Assembly (NCBI GenBank): GCA_020152595.1
Contig: JAIGNY010000088.1
Coordinates: 1,442,501-1,506,500 of the forward strand
Direction of reading: 5' to 3'
Length of the DNA stretch: 64,000 nt
From: Chiridota heheva
Lineage: Eukaryota; Echinodermata; Holothuroidea; Apodida; Chiridotidae
Position numbers and translations under genes: made by a program. This document shows, in pieces, positions 12,191 through 23,430 of this stretch. Numbering within the stretch: the first letter of the stretch is position 1; every line of letters begins with the position of its first letter. Under the pieces are notes generated by a model that worked only from the letters and a program-made list of their open reading frames with translations, did not search any database and was not told the origin of the DNA.

Positions 12191-12984
12191 TCATCACAAA
12201 ATAAATCTTTCACTTTTTTTATTCCCATTAAAGCCTTTAACACAAGGCCAGAAGTAAGCCAAAATAAGTTATTTTACAGCCAAACAAGTCTCAAAAAGCA
12301 ACCCCCTCAGCATCCCCCCCTAAGCACAGCCCCCTTCCATCCTAAGCAGCCTCCACCTCCTCATAGCCAAATCATCAAATTTAGTACAAAAAAGCCACAT
12401 AATTTTTTGTGGCCAAACAGTATCAAAAAGTCATTTTGGGCTTCTAAAAAGCCAATATGCCAACTCTGATCTTTATCAAAGGGCAATGAGGTGATTTCCT
12501 GCAAATATCAAGACCCCTACAAGCATGGGTGGGATTTGCCCACTGAAAGTGGGGAGGGGTGGGGGGTTGGCAAAGTCAAAAGTGGGGGAATCACAAAATC
12601 ACACTAAGATTCAGGAAAAACAGGGAGGAAAGTGCCACCTTTGTCCCCCTCAAATCCCATCTATGCCTACAAGGATCACGCCCAAATGATTCATGTTTGT
12701 TTTTAAATGACAGAAATGGTTTGATCTGTACTAAGAATATTCCAAGTTCTTACTCCACGGCTGCTGTATTCCTGTTAATGGTCAATTGATGTCTATAAAT
12801 TAATTTTTGTTCAAAAAAGCTTCAAGTTATGAACACAACGTTATTCAAACTTTGAAAATAGCATGTTCAGTTCAGCTGATCAGGTTTGAAATTTTTATGG
12901 AAAAAGATGTGTGTTGTCAAGGGAACACCACTCAAAATATGTGTCCTTCTTTAATTTCCTTAAAATTAAATCGGAATATATATT

Positions 12985-13245
12985 TCAACCATATTTAGGT
13001 TGGTTGGGGGTGGGAGGTACTGTTACTATACAAAATATCATCTTTAGAATTTAATGTTCTTCTGCCAGTGGGAAAATGACAAATGATTAAACAACTGGTG
13101 AGAAATTTAGGTTGGTTGGAGAGAGGAAAAAGGGGGGGGGGAGGAGGGAGGGGGTACTGTTACTATACAAAATATCATCTTTAGAATTTAATGTTTTTCT
13201 GCCAGTGGGAAAATGACAAATGATTAAACAACAACTGGTGAGAAA
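12985..13245. repeat. two-copy tandem duplication, ~115-135 bp
   Basis: TTTAGGTTGGTTGG, then a G-rich variable stretch, then GGTACTGTTACTATACAAAA and CTGCCAGTGGGAAAATGACA occur twice in order. The copies are nearly identical outside the G-rich part, so the duplication is recent. Confidence 0.9.
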
Positions 13246-13839
13246 GTAGAGGAACATACATCCCAAACTTAAATATCAAAACATGGAAATTTAAAATGCT
13301 GTAAAATGCCCAATGTTATCAGAAGATTTTGAATGCAATCCATCTGAAATAGCCTCTTAATGTCTAAATACCTTTAATTAAAAATCTTCAGAACAATAGC
13401 ACAAACTGTCAGTGACGGATCGTGAACCTCTTACAAATACCAACAAAATCACAATGTCTTTTTTAAAACGATCGATTCATTCATTAACTTCAATCAATGG
13501 TATTTATTTACCGAGCTTCAAACTTAAGATGGGTTTGATAAGATAAGTTTGCTTTATTGATGCTTAGGGTACAGTCACTTCTGGTAAGCTTGGTGTAATG
13601 GGTAATCTTTCAACTTCTTCTTCCAGTCTTCCAATTGAAGTATTAACATATTGTGAAGTAACTGTTTACATAAATACCTTAAACACATGGCCCTTCCAAT
13701 GCCCTAGTTGTGTCACTCACTACTTGGGGGTTAATTTGGAGTCCCTTGCATTTGCCCCTCACTGAGTCAATTTCGTCATTGAAAATTTTCCTTTCATTAA
13801 CAAAATCATTGAAACAATAAAGATAAAATCTTCATGATT

Positions 13840-14485
13840 CATTAGTTGTTATGCTCCTTAAAGTTTCAAACATTCAGAACTGACCTGATATATAAGCAGG
13901 TTGGGTCTGACTACGCCTCTCCTTTTTGTCTACCTACTGTGGTGTAGTGGTTATCATACCTGTCTACAGACCATGAGGCCCTGGGTTCAAGCCTGGGTTG
14001 GGTAGACACGCCAGTGTACCACAACTGATTATCAAAGGCCGTAGACATTGATTTGGTTGTCGATGTTATGTCAGTCAGTACGTCGTCGTACCTGTGTTCT
14101 TGTCCGGGTCGTATTAAGCGTTTCGTGATAGCATTGTTACTATCATAACCTATTTCGCAGGTGACGACCCCGTCAATGTAATTGTGTGTTCACTCGTCGT
14201 CGTCGTTGACTACCCTCTTTATTTTCTTTATTCTGAAAACCACAAGCAATTAGGATTAAATATTTCTTATCAATGGCTCCATTGTACTTGTTCTTCTGTT
14301 GGTTAATGTAGTTGTGGAAGCTGGTGTTGAGTATCAAACTAGCAGTGGATAAATTAAGTCCTTGTTGTGTGGTTGAGTGCAATTTTAATCAATATAAGTG
14401 GTCTCATTATTTGCTACAGTAAAATTGTGACTATAATTTACTGGAACAAATTTTTAAGGAGAAGGATAAGTCATGACATCTGCAC
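13840..14485 (-). repeat. dispersed repeat copy matching 44.93-45.20 kb inverted, SINE-interrupted
   Basis: Read on the plus strand, this region matches the reverse complement of about 44900-45200: TTGTTATGCTCCTTAAAGTT, GACCTGATATATAAGCAGGT, CCACAAGCAATTAG, ATCAATGGCTCCATTGTA, AAGTGGTCTCATTATTTGCT and CTGGAACAAATTTTTAAGGA all have counterparts in order. The other copy is the interior of the 44757-45463 inverted-repeat element, so this is probably a diverged member of that family. The SINE at 13928-14206 lies inside it and is missing from the other copy. Confidence 0.85.
13928..14206 (+). mobile_element. tRNA-derived SINE, family A, (CGT)n tail
   Basis: The head has pol III promoter boxes: A-box region TGGTGTAGTGGTTATCATAC and B-box GGGTTCAAGCC. 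A unique body of about 200 bp follows, then a (CGTCGT)n tail. TGACTAC at 13908-13914 and again at 14207-14213 flanks it, followed by CGCCTCT or CCTCT, a plausible target-site duplication. The paralogous copy near 45.1 kb lacks the insert. The same SINE occurs on the minus strand at 30451-30693, and its head alone at 45711-45776. Confidence 0.9.
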
Positions 14486-14489
14486 CATT

Positions 14490-16260
14490 GTTTCAAAACA
14501 TTTGCTGCATACACATGTTTATGATATCTAGGCCTATATGATAACAAACACATGTGATTCTTAAACTCAATACAGAGGAAGCTGCAATATTATAGGCAAT
14601 ATTCTACACCAGCGATGGTGATTATTGGCCAAATGTTCAATGAGCATGCCAATAAATTGACACTATTAGATTTAATCTACACCTTCGATTTAAAAGCTAA
14701 ATATCATGCTAACGTGGATACCATAAAGATCAGAAATACAACATTTCTGATTGGGTCTAAATGTTTACACAATCACCGACTATGCACCGTGAAGCCAATT
14801 AATTACTGCCACGAAGTGCCATTACTAGTATGATCGGATCTGTTGGTGACGGACAAGCAACTTTTCTGAAATGAGATTTCCTCTTTAGATAGCCCCGCTA
14901 AAAAGTCACACTTACGAAACAAAAACTCCATTACATGATGAGATTCTTTGTGTGTATCTTTCTATATACAGTAATTACTGCATAACACCACATGGCAATT
15001 CTTTACTAAACCATGCTGTTTTGCACTTTCATAACACCATATGGCAATTCTTTACTAAACCATGCTGTTTTGCACAGAGTTAGATACACCACTCTTTCAA
15101 ATCCAAAACCTTTGCTAGCTCACACTTTGGATACAACAACCTAATGTAGAAGAAAGTCTATATAAGAGAATATAAAACATACCCACATAAACATCTCTTT
15201 TTACATTACTTAGAGACTCTAACTGTAGATGCAACAAGAAATGCCAGTTACTCATGCTACCAGCAAATCAGATTTACCTTCCAATATCAAGCAAAAGACA
15301 GATATATATATATATATATATATATCACCTTCTTATGGTAAAAATAGCTGTGATTTGAAATCCATATCTGAACAAGGTTGATATTGGAGTTGAATGGAAG
15401 AAGTCCATATAAACACTGTTCAATCATTGAAGTTTTTGAGAAAAAAAATTGGATTTGAGAGATTAATTAAAAAGAGAGAATAAAAAATTGTTTGCGTCCA
15501 TACTCTGATAAGTGCCCACCCAACATTTTCATTGACTGATAGCATATCCCAAAATCAATCAATAGGCCTAATTTCATGCTTTCTAATTGGTCTATTACTG
15601 AAGCAATAAATTGTTTAAAAAATGTGGAAAATATTATAAAATATAGCACCTACAAAATGCACCAAATTGTAGGTTTTCCAGAAGCTTCCCCTTTGGTCCA
15701 CTTTAAGTATTCACAACAACACCTTTTGCATTATTACGTTCACCATCTACATGTTTACCCCCTTCCTCCCCATCCAAAACACACACCCCTCCTCCAAAAA
15801 CATAGTGCTCAAAATGCTCCCTTAGACAAGATGACCTTTATACACCAGCTTGCCATGTTACCCCAATATTGGTTTGGTGTCTGCCAAATTTCAGCTTATG
15901 GAAGGATCAATACAAACAAAAGCCTTATTTTGAAGCAGTGACCATAAAATGGTTTTAACATCTGGTAGAAAAAAATCCTTAAAACAGCTGGTGGAAATCC
16001 ATTTAAAACTTTAGGTGGGTAAAACTGTATGAAACATCAGATATTCCAACATGATTGTCATTTGCATATCTTTAACAAACTAAAACTAAAAAATATCTAT
16101 AAGAAATATGCAATACTATAAGAACTATACAAAGGATTTCAGATTTGATAAATGAAAGATATTTTTAAACAAGATGATATAAACTTTCTATTGCAAAATG
16201 AATTTCCTAATAATACCCCTTTGCTACAAAATGAAATGTAGAAACCATCAATAGGAATTC
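14490..16260. other. no gene recognised; one 49-bp duplication and a short AT run
   Basis: Mostly unique AT-rich DNA. A 49-bp unit starting ATAACACCA is duplicated head to tail at 14982-15075, and (AT)n lies at 15301-15326. The open frame near 15576-15941 contains a Pro/His-rich low-complexity stretch and shows no domain. Confidence 0.55.
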
Positions 16261-16261
16261 C

Positions 16262-16617
16262 TAATCTAAAATAGCCATCATAGGCCCTCTCAAGCCAAAA
16301 TAGCCACCAAAGGCCCTCTCAAGCCAAAATTGCCACCAAAGCCCTCTCAAACCAAAATAGCCACCAGAGGCCCTCTCAAGCCAAAATAGCCACCATAGGC
16401 CCTCTCAAGCCAAAATAGCCACAGTAGACCCTCTCAAGCCAAAATAGCCACCGTAGGCCCTCTCAAGCCAAAAAACCGCCATAGGCCCTCTCAAGCCAAA
16501 GAGCCACAGTAGACCCTCTCAAGCCAAAATAGTCACCATAGGCCCTTTTAAGCCAAAATAGCCACCGTAGGCCCTCTCAAGCCAAAATAGCCACCGTAGG
16601 CCCTCTCAAGCCCTAGA
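16262..16617. repeat. 29-bp minisatellite, ~12 copies
   Basis: The unit is close to CCAAAATAGCCACCATAGGC plus CCTCTCAAG, with copies varying mainly at the CATAGG/CGTAGG/CAGTAGA position. Small indels break any long frame. There are no spacers between copies, so it is a simple tandem array. Confidence 0.95.
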
Positions 16618-16619
16618 GC

Positions 16620-18710
16620 CAAAGTTACAAGAGAATGTCTTGAAGTTGAAACACCAGATGGAAACAAGATAAGGTCAAAGAACTTGTGACATAAGATAGC
16701 AAAATTGACTTAAAATTAAATCATGAAAAAAAAATCAATAATAAAATTAAATAGAAATGCAACATTTTATAGTATTTTAAATTTTCAGACCAAATTTTTC
16801 AAAATAATATGCAAAATTATCAGTTCAATGCCCCTCCATTTGCTTGTTTAATCAAAAACCATTTTAGTCCTTTGCTTCCAACATTTGAAGAAACAAAACA
16901 AACTGACCTACACATTGTCAAACTTCAACAACACTTATTCCAACCTTGGCCACAAATTTTCTATTCAACATTTAGCACCAAAAGTCATGAACAGCTGAAT
17001 TTGAAGAAGATTGAGAAAACTACATCAAGATCTATGGGGTCCCTTCAAGTAGGTCACAACAGTAGTTTCACGTTTAAAGCAGATGTTAAAATGTCTTTTG
17101 TTTAAAGGACCTCTTGGTCAAAAAGTGAGGGAGTCTTTGTTGCTAAGTCACAGGAATTTTCAAGCAACACAGGTCTAATTTTTGACACTCATATCGTACA
17201 AATAATTCTGATTTAATTTAAATATCAAAGGTTTTCAGTATCATTACATACACAAAAGTGTGTTCTTGAGACTCAAGAAAAATACGCCCTCATTTTTGGT
17301 TGTCAGCTCCTTCAACCACAAGGAATACTAAATAAGCTTTTTACTTTTACTATATTTGGAGACTCACAATTCAATGTTTTGGAAAATGCAATCCAACAAA
17401 AGAATCGAAAGTGGCAGTAGTTTTAATTTTGAAGAATTGTAGTCCCTGCATTTTCTACCAACACAGCAAAATTAGATAAAAAAAAGACAGAGCTCCCCTA
17501 CCAGGAGAGATGTCATTTTAAAATTACTCCATGCTCTGAGTAGTATCAGCAATAAACAACAAGTCCCTTCAAGGTAAAATAATAAACAATGTTGAAGTTG
17601 AAAAACACAAAATGATTGTATCTTCAGAAAGGAATTTAACCTTTACTAAACAAAATATTGGAATTGATACATTATATGAAATGATTAAATAAATAAAATT
17701 CTCTTCAATAGCAATTTTAAGAATTTTATGCTGATGTGCAAACCCAAATTTTCAGAGGTCCTTTGATGCCTTTCAGGACTTTTATCAATTTTACAAGTGA
17801 AACTCTACAAGATCCTTGCGAAGGCATTTAGAAATGCTTTTACATATGCTAGATAGAGGGACATGTTTCAGTCGATTGGTACTGCTAAAGTAAACTAACG
17901 AGGGGGAGGCAGAAGACAAATGTACTCAAAAAAATATGTGTCCCCAGTTCTTATGAAATGAAATCATGCGAATTGAGAATACACTAGAACTGTCAGAAGG
18001 ACAGCATGCTCGACTGTTTGAAGCTTTGCATAGAACATGGGTCTGTTGAGAGAAGTATGCAGTAATACAAAGTTAAATAGATATGTTAGAAATACTTTCA
18101 GCACCCTTTATTTTTGGATGAATTCCTCCCACCTCTCCCCTCGGCTCAAAATTCTTTCAAAACCACTATTGCAAAAAGGGTGATTCATACTTTTAAATTA
18201 TGCACAGCTAACGAGGCAAGGCCACTCAACAAGGGGTCATATATCCCTGCCCCCTATAGCTATGCAGCTGTTCATAACCATTAAGGTCAGTTACCTCTGA
18301 GCAGTCTATCCCTAATCCAACATTTAAGTTCTTCCTTTTCAAATCAAAATTAGCTAAATGTGATTATTCCAAAACTTTGACCAATCAATTGCTGGGGAAT
18401 TTCCTCTTTGTTACCCAACCAATCAGCTGCAGCTACTGAAAGAAAAATTCTAAACTACAATGTGCACGCGAATTACCTTCATGTATAACACACGCATGAT
18501 TACAGTGTGTGAAAACATTTTCTAATACGCTTGGTCCAAGTACATAAATGATGCAAAAGGTTAAGAATCCCATAGTAATTCATCGGTCATTAAGATTTCC
18601 CCAGAATACGATTGGGTCCTACTGTGTATGGACACATACATTTTGGCCATGTGACTTTATTTTAATTCGCTTTCCAGAAATTGCTGATTTAGATTAGAAA
18701 AGGTCAATAC
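16620..18710. other. no gene recognised
   Basis: AT-rich unique-looking sequence. One 98-codon open frame at 16809-17105 has no recognisable domain or exon borders. Confidence 0.5.
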
Positions 18711-18714
18711 CTCA

Positions 18715-18965
18715 AGGGTGTGCTGTAGCCCAGTGGTTAGGGCTGCAGTCTCGTACTAGGATTGAATCTCAGCTAGAGCGCTGTGCTGTGTCCTTGAGCA
18801 AGACTCTTTATCCCGTTAGCTCCAGTACACTCAGCTGTGAAATGAGTACCAGTTTTTGTTGGGGAGTTGGACTGGTGTCCCATTTAGGGGGAGTCAAATA
18901 CCCTATCAGCACCATGGAAACTGGGTATAACTATAAGCAAAGACCAGTCTCAATGGTGAAAATTT
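18715..18965 (+). mobile_element. tRNA-derived SINE, family B
   Basis: The head TGTAGCCCAGTGGTTAGGGC resembles a tRNA A-box, and ATTGAATCTC is a degenerate B-box. The body has phrases widespread in animal SINE tails: CCTTGAGCAAGACTCTTTAT, CTGTGAAATGAGTACCAG, GACTGGTGTCCCATTTAGGG and CACCATGGAAACTGGGTATA. It is diverged, and no target duplication was identified. Its body is unrelated to family A. Confidence 0.8.
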
Positions 18966-18969
18966 GTAT

Positions 18970-19780
18970 TTTCTTTTTGCATTTCATACTGAAACAAAAT
19001 CAAAACTCTGTTTCAGCCTAACACCACAACATCAATAATGTTGAAGCTCAAATTCCTTAAAAAAAGGTTCAAAATTCATTAAAGATTAGCAGAACACTTG
19101 ATGAATCATACTTAAAAATTGAAGTATAAGTTAATGATCATATTGAAACTACCAATTCTGACCTCTATTTAGCCCTGTAATCACGGAAAATCCTTTAAGT
19201 TGAAAGACCCCCAAGTTGCTATGAAATTTTGTGAAATATCAGTGTGCCAGCATATTGACAGCCACCTCACATTAGAAAAGAACTGAAAACAGGCCAACAA
19301 GGTGTTGCAATATACAACCATGCGACTATTAAAGCATCTTCGACCAACAAAATCCAATATCAAACGATGCCAAGCATTTCTTCAAAATTTTAAACAAGCC
19401 AAATTGCACTCACCCATTACATAAATTTCATTAAAAACATAATGTACAAAATAACTACTGAAATGATATAAAAACAAGTTTTAAAAGCTCCAGCTAATGC
19501 AAATAAAAAAGGTCTTCATTTACAGTATGAGCATAACCTTGCACATTTTCTATAATCCTTACTCCACCAAAAGACTTGCAAGCACATACCTATTAAAACT
19601 TAAACATATTCTAAATAGATACACCAAGTCGGAGAAATCCTAGTATAGTGGTAACTTGCTATCTAGAGCTTAATGAAGCATGTTTATTATGTGTTTCTTA
19701 GATTATTATTTATTATTATTCCTTTTATTCTTAGACTAAAATTTCACTTTCAACACAGAAATTTCACACAAATATTTTTT
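18970..19780. other. no gene recognised
   Basis: AT-rich intergenic or 3'-flanking sequence downstream of the sulfotransferase gene, which is transcribed toward it. Nothing coding is visible. Confidence 0.5.
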
Positions 19781-19832
19781 ACCCACACCGAGGGACCCAC
19801 ACCGAGGACCCACACCGAGGGACCCACACAAA
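19781..19832. repeat. 14-15-bp minisatellite, four copies
   Basis: ACCCACACCGAGGG repeated with single-base indels. Confidence 0.9.
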
Positions 19833-19892
19833 GGGGGAAAGTGGGAGATCATGCCAACACTGCTTGGAAGCAAAAATATTCTTTTTCAAAGC

Positions 19893-19898
19893 TTTATT
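19893..19898 (-). terminator. candidate poly(A) signal for the sulfotransferase
   Basis: The minus strand reads AATAAA about 280 bases past the sulfotransferase stop codon. It is the nearest exact hexamer I noticed downstream. A signal this short can occur by chance, so the assignment is tentative. Confidence 0.3.
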
Positions 19899-20180
19899 GA
19901 TGACTCTGGCTCTACATATCCAAGTTATTATATTCCAAAACCTATTTATGCTACATGCATGTTTCCCTCAGTTTCACCCCAGTCATTTCCATTTGTATGT
20001 GTGAATGATTTGTTCCTCAATCCTCACCATTACTAGCAACTGCGACATCTTAAAAGTTGAGGAGCTTTGCCCTCTTGTCCTTTTCCGCGCTGCAGGACTG
20101 TTTGAAGGACTGTTGAGTAAGAAACCTTATTTTTTTTAATACTGATCTATCCAACTCCAAAAAAAATATGTACACCAACA

Positions 20181-21601
20181 TCAAAAAGTGGCCCATAAAA
20201 ACTTTTGCCCGACCAATTCCATAAACTCCTTCATAAGTGGTCGATAATAAGCTTCAAGTTTCTCAGTAATTTCAGGACTCAATTTTGCCTTTGGGAGGAT
20301 ACCAGGCGTACTTTTAGCTGGACACGGCCTATCTGAGTTTGTCATGCAAGATCCACCTCGAGCTTTATCATAAAAGAACATACTCTTCTTGAAATATGAC
20401 TTTAGCCCTAAAAAGTGTTCTATCTCGATCATGACTGAATATGCGTCATTTGCAAGTCTGTCAGAATCTACAAAATAGAATTGATCCAAAGGATAGTACT
20501 TTAACCAATTTTTCATGTGATAAAGATAATTACTAGTTAATATCAATTCATTCGACCCATTAATATTACCCTTGTGGTCCAATATCATTCCCTCCAATCT
20601 CTTGCCTTCGGAATCTTCTGTCCTCCCGAATTTTGACTTTCCTTTCTCCCTCCACACTTTATGCAATTTCAGCTCCGACTCGTGTCGATAATCAGAAACT
20701 AGCCTTGATATAGGATTTTTCACGCATAATATAAACTTTACCGGTTGTTGCAAATCTCTTTTGATGTTCAGCGGTGTAGAGTTTGTCACAAAGTATCGCG
20801 GAGTTTTTTCAAAGACCAGTTGATCTTTTGAAGAAAACTGCATTCGAGATCTGTAATACTCAATTCCTTTATCGTAATTCCAATCAAAATAATGAACTTC
20901 ATTTCCGATGGAATGTGAAATATCTGGGTGTTGGTTGATAAAGAAACCAAATGCGTTTGTTCCACTCTTCTTTACACCAATATTGATTACCGATGGAAGT
21001 CTTTGATGATACCCCAACTTATCCATAAAATGTATAATAAACGCCCATTTTTTCCTGACAGGTTCTTTATTCAGTGGTTTACCGTACTTTGCTTCAAACT
21101 GTTTGAAACCTGCAAGAACAGCTTTCGAAGTTGTGGAGTTAACTTCATTAAAACTCTTTGAAACATTTTCTCTGCTCTTGGGTCAGCTTTTTCAACTAAA
21201 TAATCAAATTTTGGCTTATCAAATACCACACCGGAATCTCCACCATTTCCAATAGGATTCTTCTTACCATCTTGCCCAGTACCTGTTAAATTCTCAGCTG
21301 CATCACCATGGAATAAATGCATCTCAAATTTATAGTCCCCATCTTCCCTGCCCACGCTTTCCTCAAACACAGACAATTCTTTTAAATCCTGCTTTTCCTG
21401 CTTTTTAAGAAAATTTGTACTGTTTTGTTGTAAATCTGCCAATGGCCTTAAAACTTCTTTTTTACTTTTAGGAACGAATTCCGTGAGAAAAGACTTTCTC
21501 ATAAGAGGAGTCTTGAAGAATGAGCTAATGATGAAGATGGTTAATACTGCCAGGATTAGTACTGCTAGGAAAATTTTCTTCTTAGTTACATGACAAACCA
21601 T
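20181..21601 (-). CDS. heparan sulfate 3-O-sulfotransferase-like, Golgi type II (frame broken)
   Basis: Two overlapping minus-strand frames form one sulfotransferase. The N-terminal frame (21601-21071) starts MVCHVTKKKIFLAVLILAVL: a short cytosolic tail, one signal-anchor helix, then a charged stem, as in Golgi sulfotransferases. The catalytic frame is open from 21182 to the stop at 20181. Counting from the Met at 21026 it shows the PAPS 5'-phosphosulfate loop GVKKSGT (17-23), Glu43 in NEVHYFDWNYDKG at the catalytic-base position of HS3ST enzymes, EKTPRYF (73-79), the 3'-phosphate motif VKNPISRLVSDY (102-113) and a Cys227/Cys235 pair placed like the family disulfide. Family members transfer sulfate from PAPS to glucosamine O-3 of heparan sulfate; this substrate is inferred. 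Unusual points: VRDP reads VKNP, the KGRxHP loop is not recognisable, and the two frames join only through a -1 shift or indel between 21182 and 21074. It may be a sequence error, a small intron or a young pseudogene. Confidence 0.85.
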
Positions 21602-21805
21602 GTTGATATCTGATTGGCTATTCTTTTCAGATGGAGAAAAAAAACAAAAAAAACATTTATTACTGCTCCTTAGTTCTTCTTCTCAGATGACAGAATATCA
21701 TCGGCATTTTGTTAACAGCATTTGCAGACTCCTGAAAACAAAAGGAAAATATAAATTGATCAGATACTTACAACTTGAATTATTTCTACTTGATGATTTC
21801 TAAGG

Positions 21806-22201
21806 CTGAGTCAGGTACTTGATTGAATAATCGTGTACCTGGCACAAAAATATTGGGTACTGGTAACAGAAAACAAAATATAAAAATAAGATCTAAAAAA
21901 AAAAAAACTCTACAATATTTGCAGAACTGGTATATGTTACTGTATTAGGTTTACACTAAAATTGCTCTAATTTCACCGACTCAGACCAAAAATAAGTTCA
22001 AGAATGTAATATCACTCAAATTTTTTTGGTACGAGTTATTAGTGCAGTTACCTTGATTTTAGTCTTAGTCTAATAATATACCAGTTCCGCGAAATTATAG
22101 AGCTAATTTTAATTTTTTTTTTTTTTTTTTTTGGTACCCGGATTGCAAGCGGGTAACAGTAAAGAACTCTGCTCCAATTTTTTGCTACCTGACTCAGGTC
22201 T
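21806..22201. mobile_element. ~395-bp MITE-like element beside the sulfotransferase
   Basis: CTGAGTCAGGTA at 21806 is inverted as TACCTGACTCAG ending at 22197. Further inside, GTACC/GGTAC words and a 20-base poly-T run occur, with no open frame. It lies about 200 bp upstream of the sulfotransferase Met, in the likely 5'-flanking region. Superfamily is unknown; the inverted ends are short. Confidence 0.55.
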
Positions 22202-22204
22202 ATT

Positions 22205-22540
22205 CATACCACTTGTGTGTCAGTTCCATGATATTCTTTGATGGGATCGAGGCCGAAAACTAGTACCAATCTTGCTCACCAATATCCAAACAATATTTGA
22301 GTCAAAAATTTGGTTGGTCATTCACTTTTTGAACAGAATCGACTGTGCTTCAATACTACTGATGACCTTTTTGATGCTCTATCTCGCTCTTTCAAATACA
22401 TTGCAGCATTTAAAGTTTGGGTGCATGCCAGAAACTTTGAACTTTAAGAGACCTTTTTGAGACAATGGAACAGCTTTTGACATCCCTTTCAGTTCCATAT
22501 TCTTTCAAGAATCAGGCTTTACTATCAATTGAGTAAAAAG
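22205..22540. other. no gene recognised
   Basis: Unique-looking sequence between the MITE and the next repeat. Nothing coding is visible. Confidence 0.5.
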
Positions 22541-22544
22541 TTTA

Positions 22545-22693
22545 TAATTAACTGCTCTAATTTAGGCGATTGACAACTTTTTCAACCAATTACTGTATGA
22601 ACTTACTTGACAATAAAATCTGCATAACTAAGTGGGGCAAAAATCCTATATGGTACTGGTACAGTACAGCTAGCTAGCAGCATTCGCTCATAT
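22545..22693. repeat. left half (Y) of a split repeat; intact copy at 39.9-40.4 kb
   Basis: GCGATTGACAACTTTTTCAA, AAAATCTGCATAACTAAGTG and GGGGCAAAAATCCTA match, in order and on the opposite strand, about 40260-40365. In the intact copy, Y runs straight into the sequence that here begins at 34089. The junction on this side falls at about 22690, where similarity ends and ACCCTTACAG begins. Confidence 0.85.
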
Positions 22694-23430
22694 ACCCTTA
22701 CAGAAATCCCATATATGGCTTTACATCTGGCGTATATCAAGATACATAAAGCTTTATAAAGCCATATAAATCCAGATATGATTCTGTATATAAGTAAATT
22801 TTATCTATATATAAAGTTTGATAAAGTTATATACAGAACGAATATTTTATTTGGGAATAAAACTTTATATATTTGTATAAAGCCATATATATTATATACA
22901 GATTGTATATTTTTAATATGATTCATATGGCTGTATAAAGCATAATATACCTTATTAAATATATACATTTTATATATATACAGTATATGAATGTATAAAA
23001 CCAGATATAGTATATATAAGAGGGCATATATATATACAGTAGATATAAAGGTTATATATATACAGTTTATATGGATGTATACCACTTTATAAAGCCAGAT
23101 ACAATATATACAGAGGCTTATTTTATATGTAAATACATATTTATATGGCTATGTATGAAGCATGATATACCTTAGTAGATATATAAAAGTTTATAAAATA
23201 TATGGATGTATACAACTATATAAAGCCAGATATAGTATAAAAGAGTGCTTATTTTTTATGATGTATATATGGCTACATTTATTAAACCAGTGGAAAGTTT
23301 ATATAACATATAGGGATTTAAAATATATCGGCAACATAGTTTTTTATAAAGAAAAATAATTGATAGATATATAAAGTTTATAAAAAAAATTGTCCGTATA
23401 AAGCCAAGAAAATTTACAAGAATATTTTAT
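22694..23430. repeat. left subterminal AT-rich array
   Basis: ATATAAAGCCATATA, TATATGGCT and AGATATAGTATA words recur. A longer period of roughly 220 bp is visible: AAGCATAATATACCTTATTA near 22937 and AAGCATGATATACCTTAGTA near 23158, each followed by AACCAGATATAG or AGCCAGATATAG. It mirrors 33300-34088 on the opposite strand. Confidence 0.8.

Noticed and set aside
13928-14000. Possible tRNA gene (A and B boxes); likewise at 18719, 30690, 45776 and 61470
   Set aside because: No cloverleaf can be completed by eye; each is joined to a SINE body or truncated, and the copies share tails.
16262-16617. Regular ~29-bp repeats resembling a CRISPR array
   Set aside because: Copies abut with no unique spacers, the genome is eukaryotic, and units drift like a minisatellite.
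16809-17105. 98-codon plus-strand ORF
   Set aside because: No recognisable domain, no splice or promoter support; within the length expected by chance in 64 kb.
21074-21182. Programmed -1 frameshift in the sulfotransferase
   Set aside because: No X XXY YYZ slippery heptamer was found in the zero frame of the overlap; an indel is simpler.
21105-21226. A ~122-nt intron from GTGTGG to TGTTCTTGCAG that would restore the sulfotransferase frame
   Set aside because: Length and phase would fit and the acceptor is fair, but the donor is weak; kept only as an alternative to an indel.
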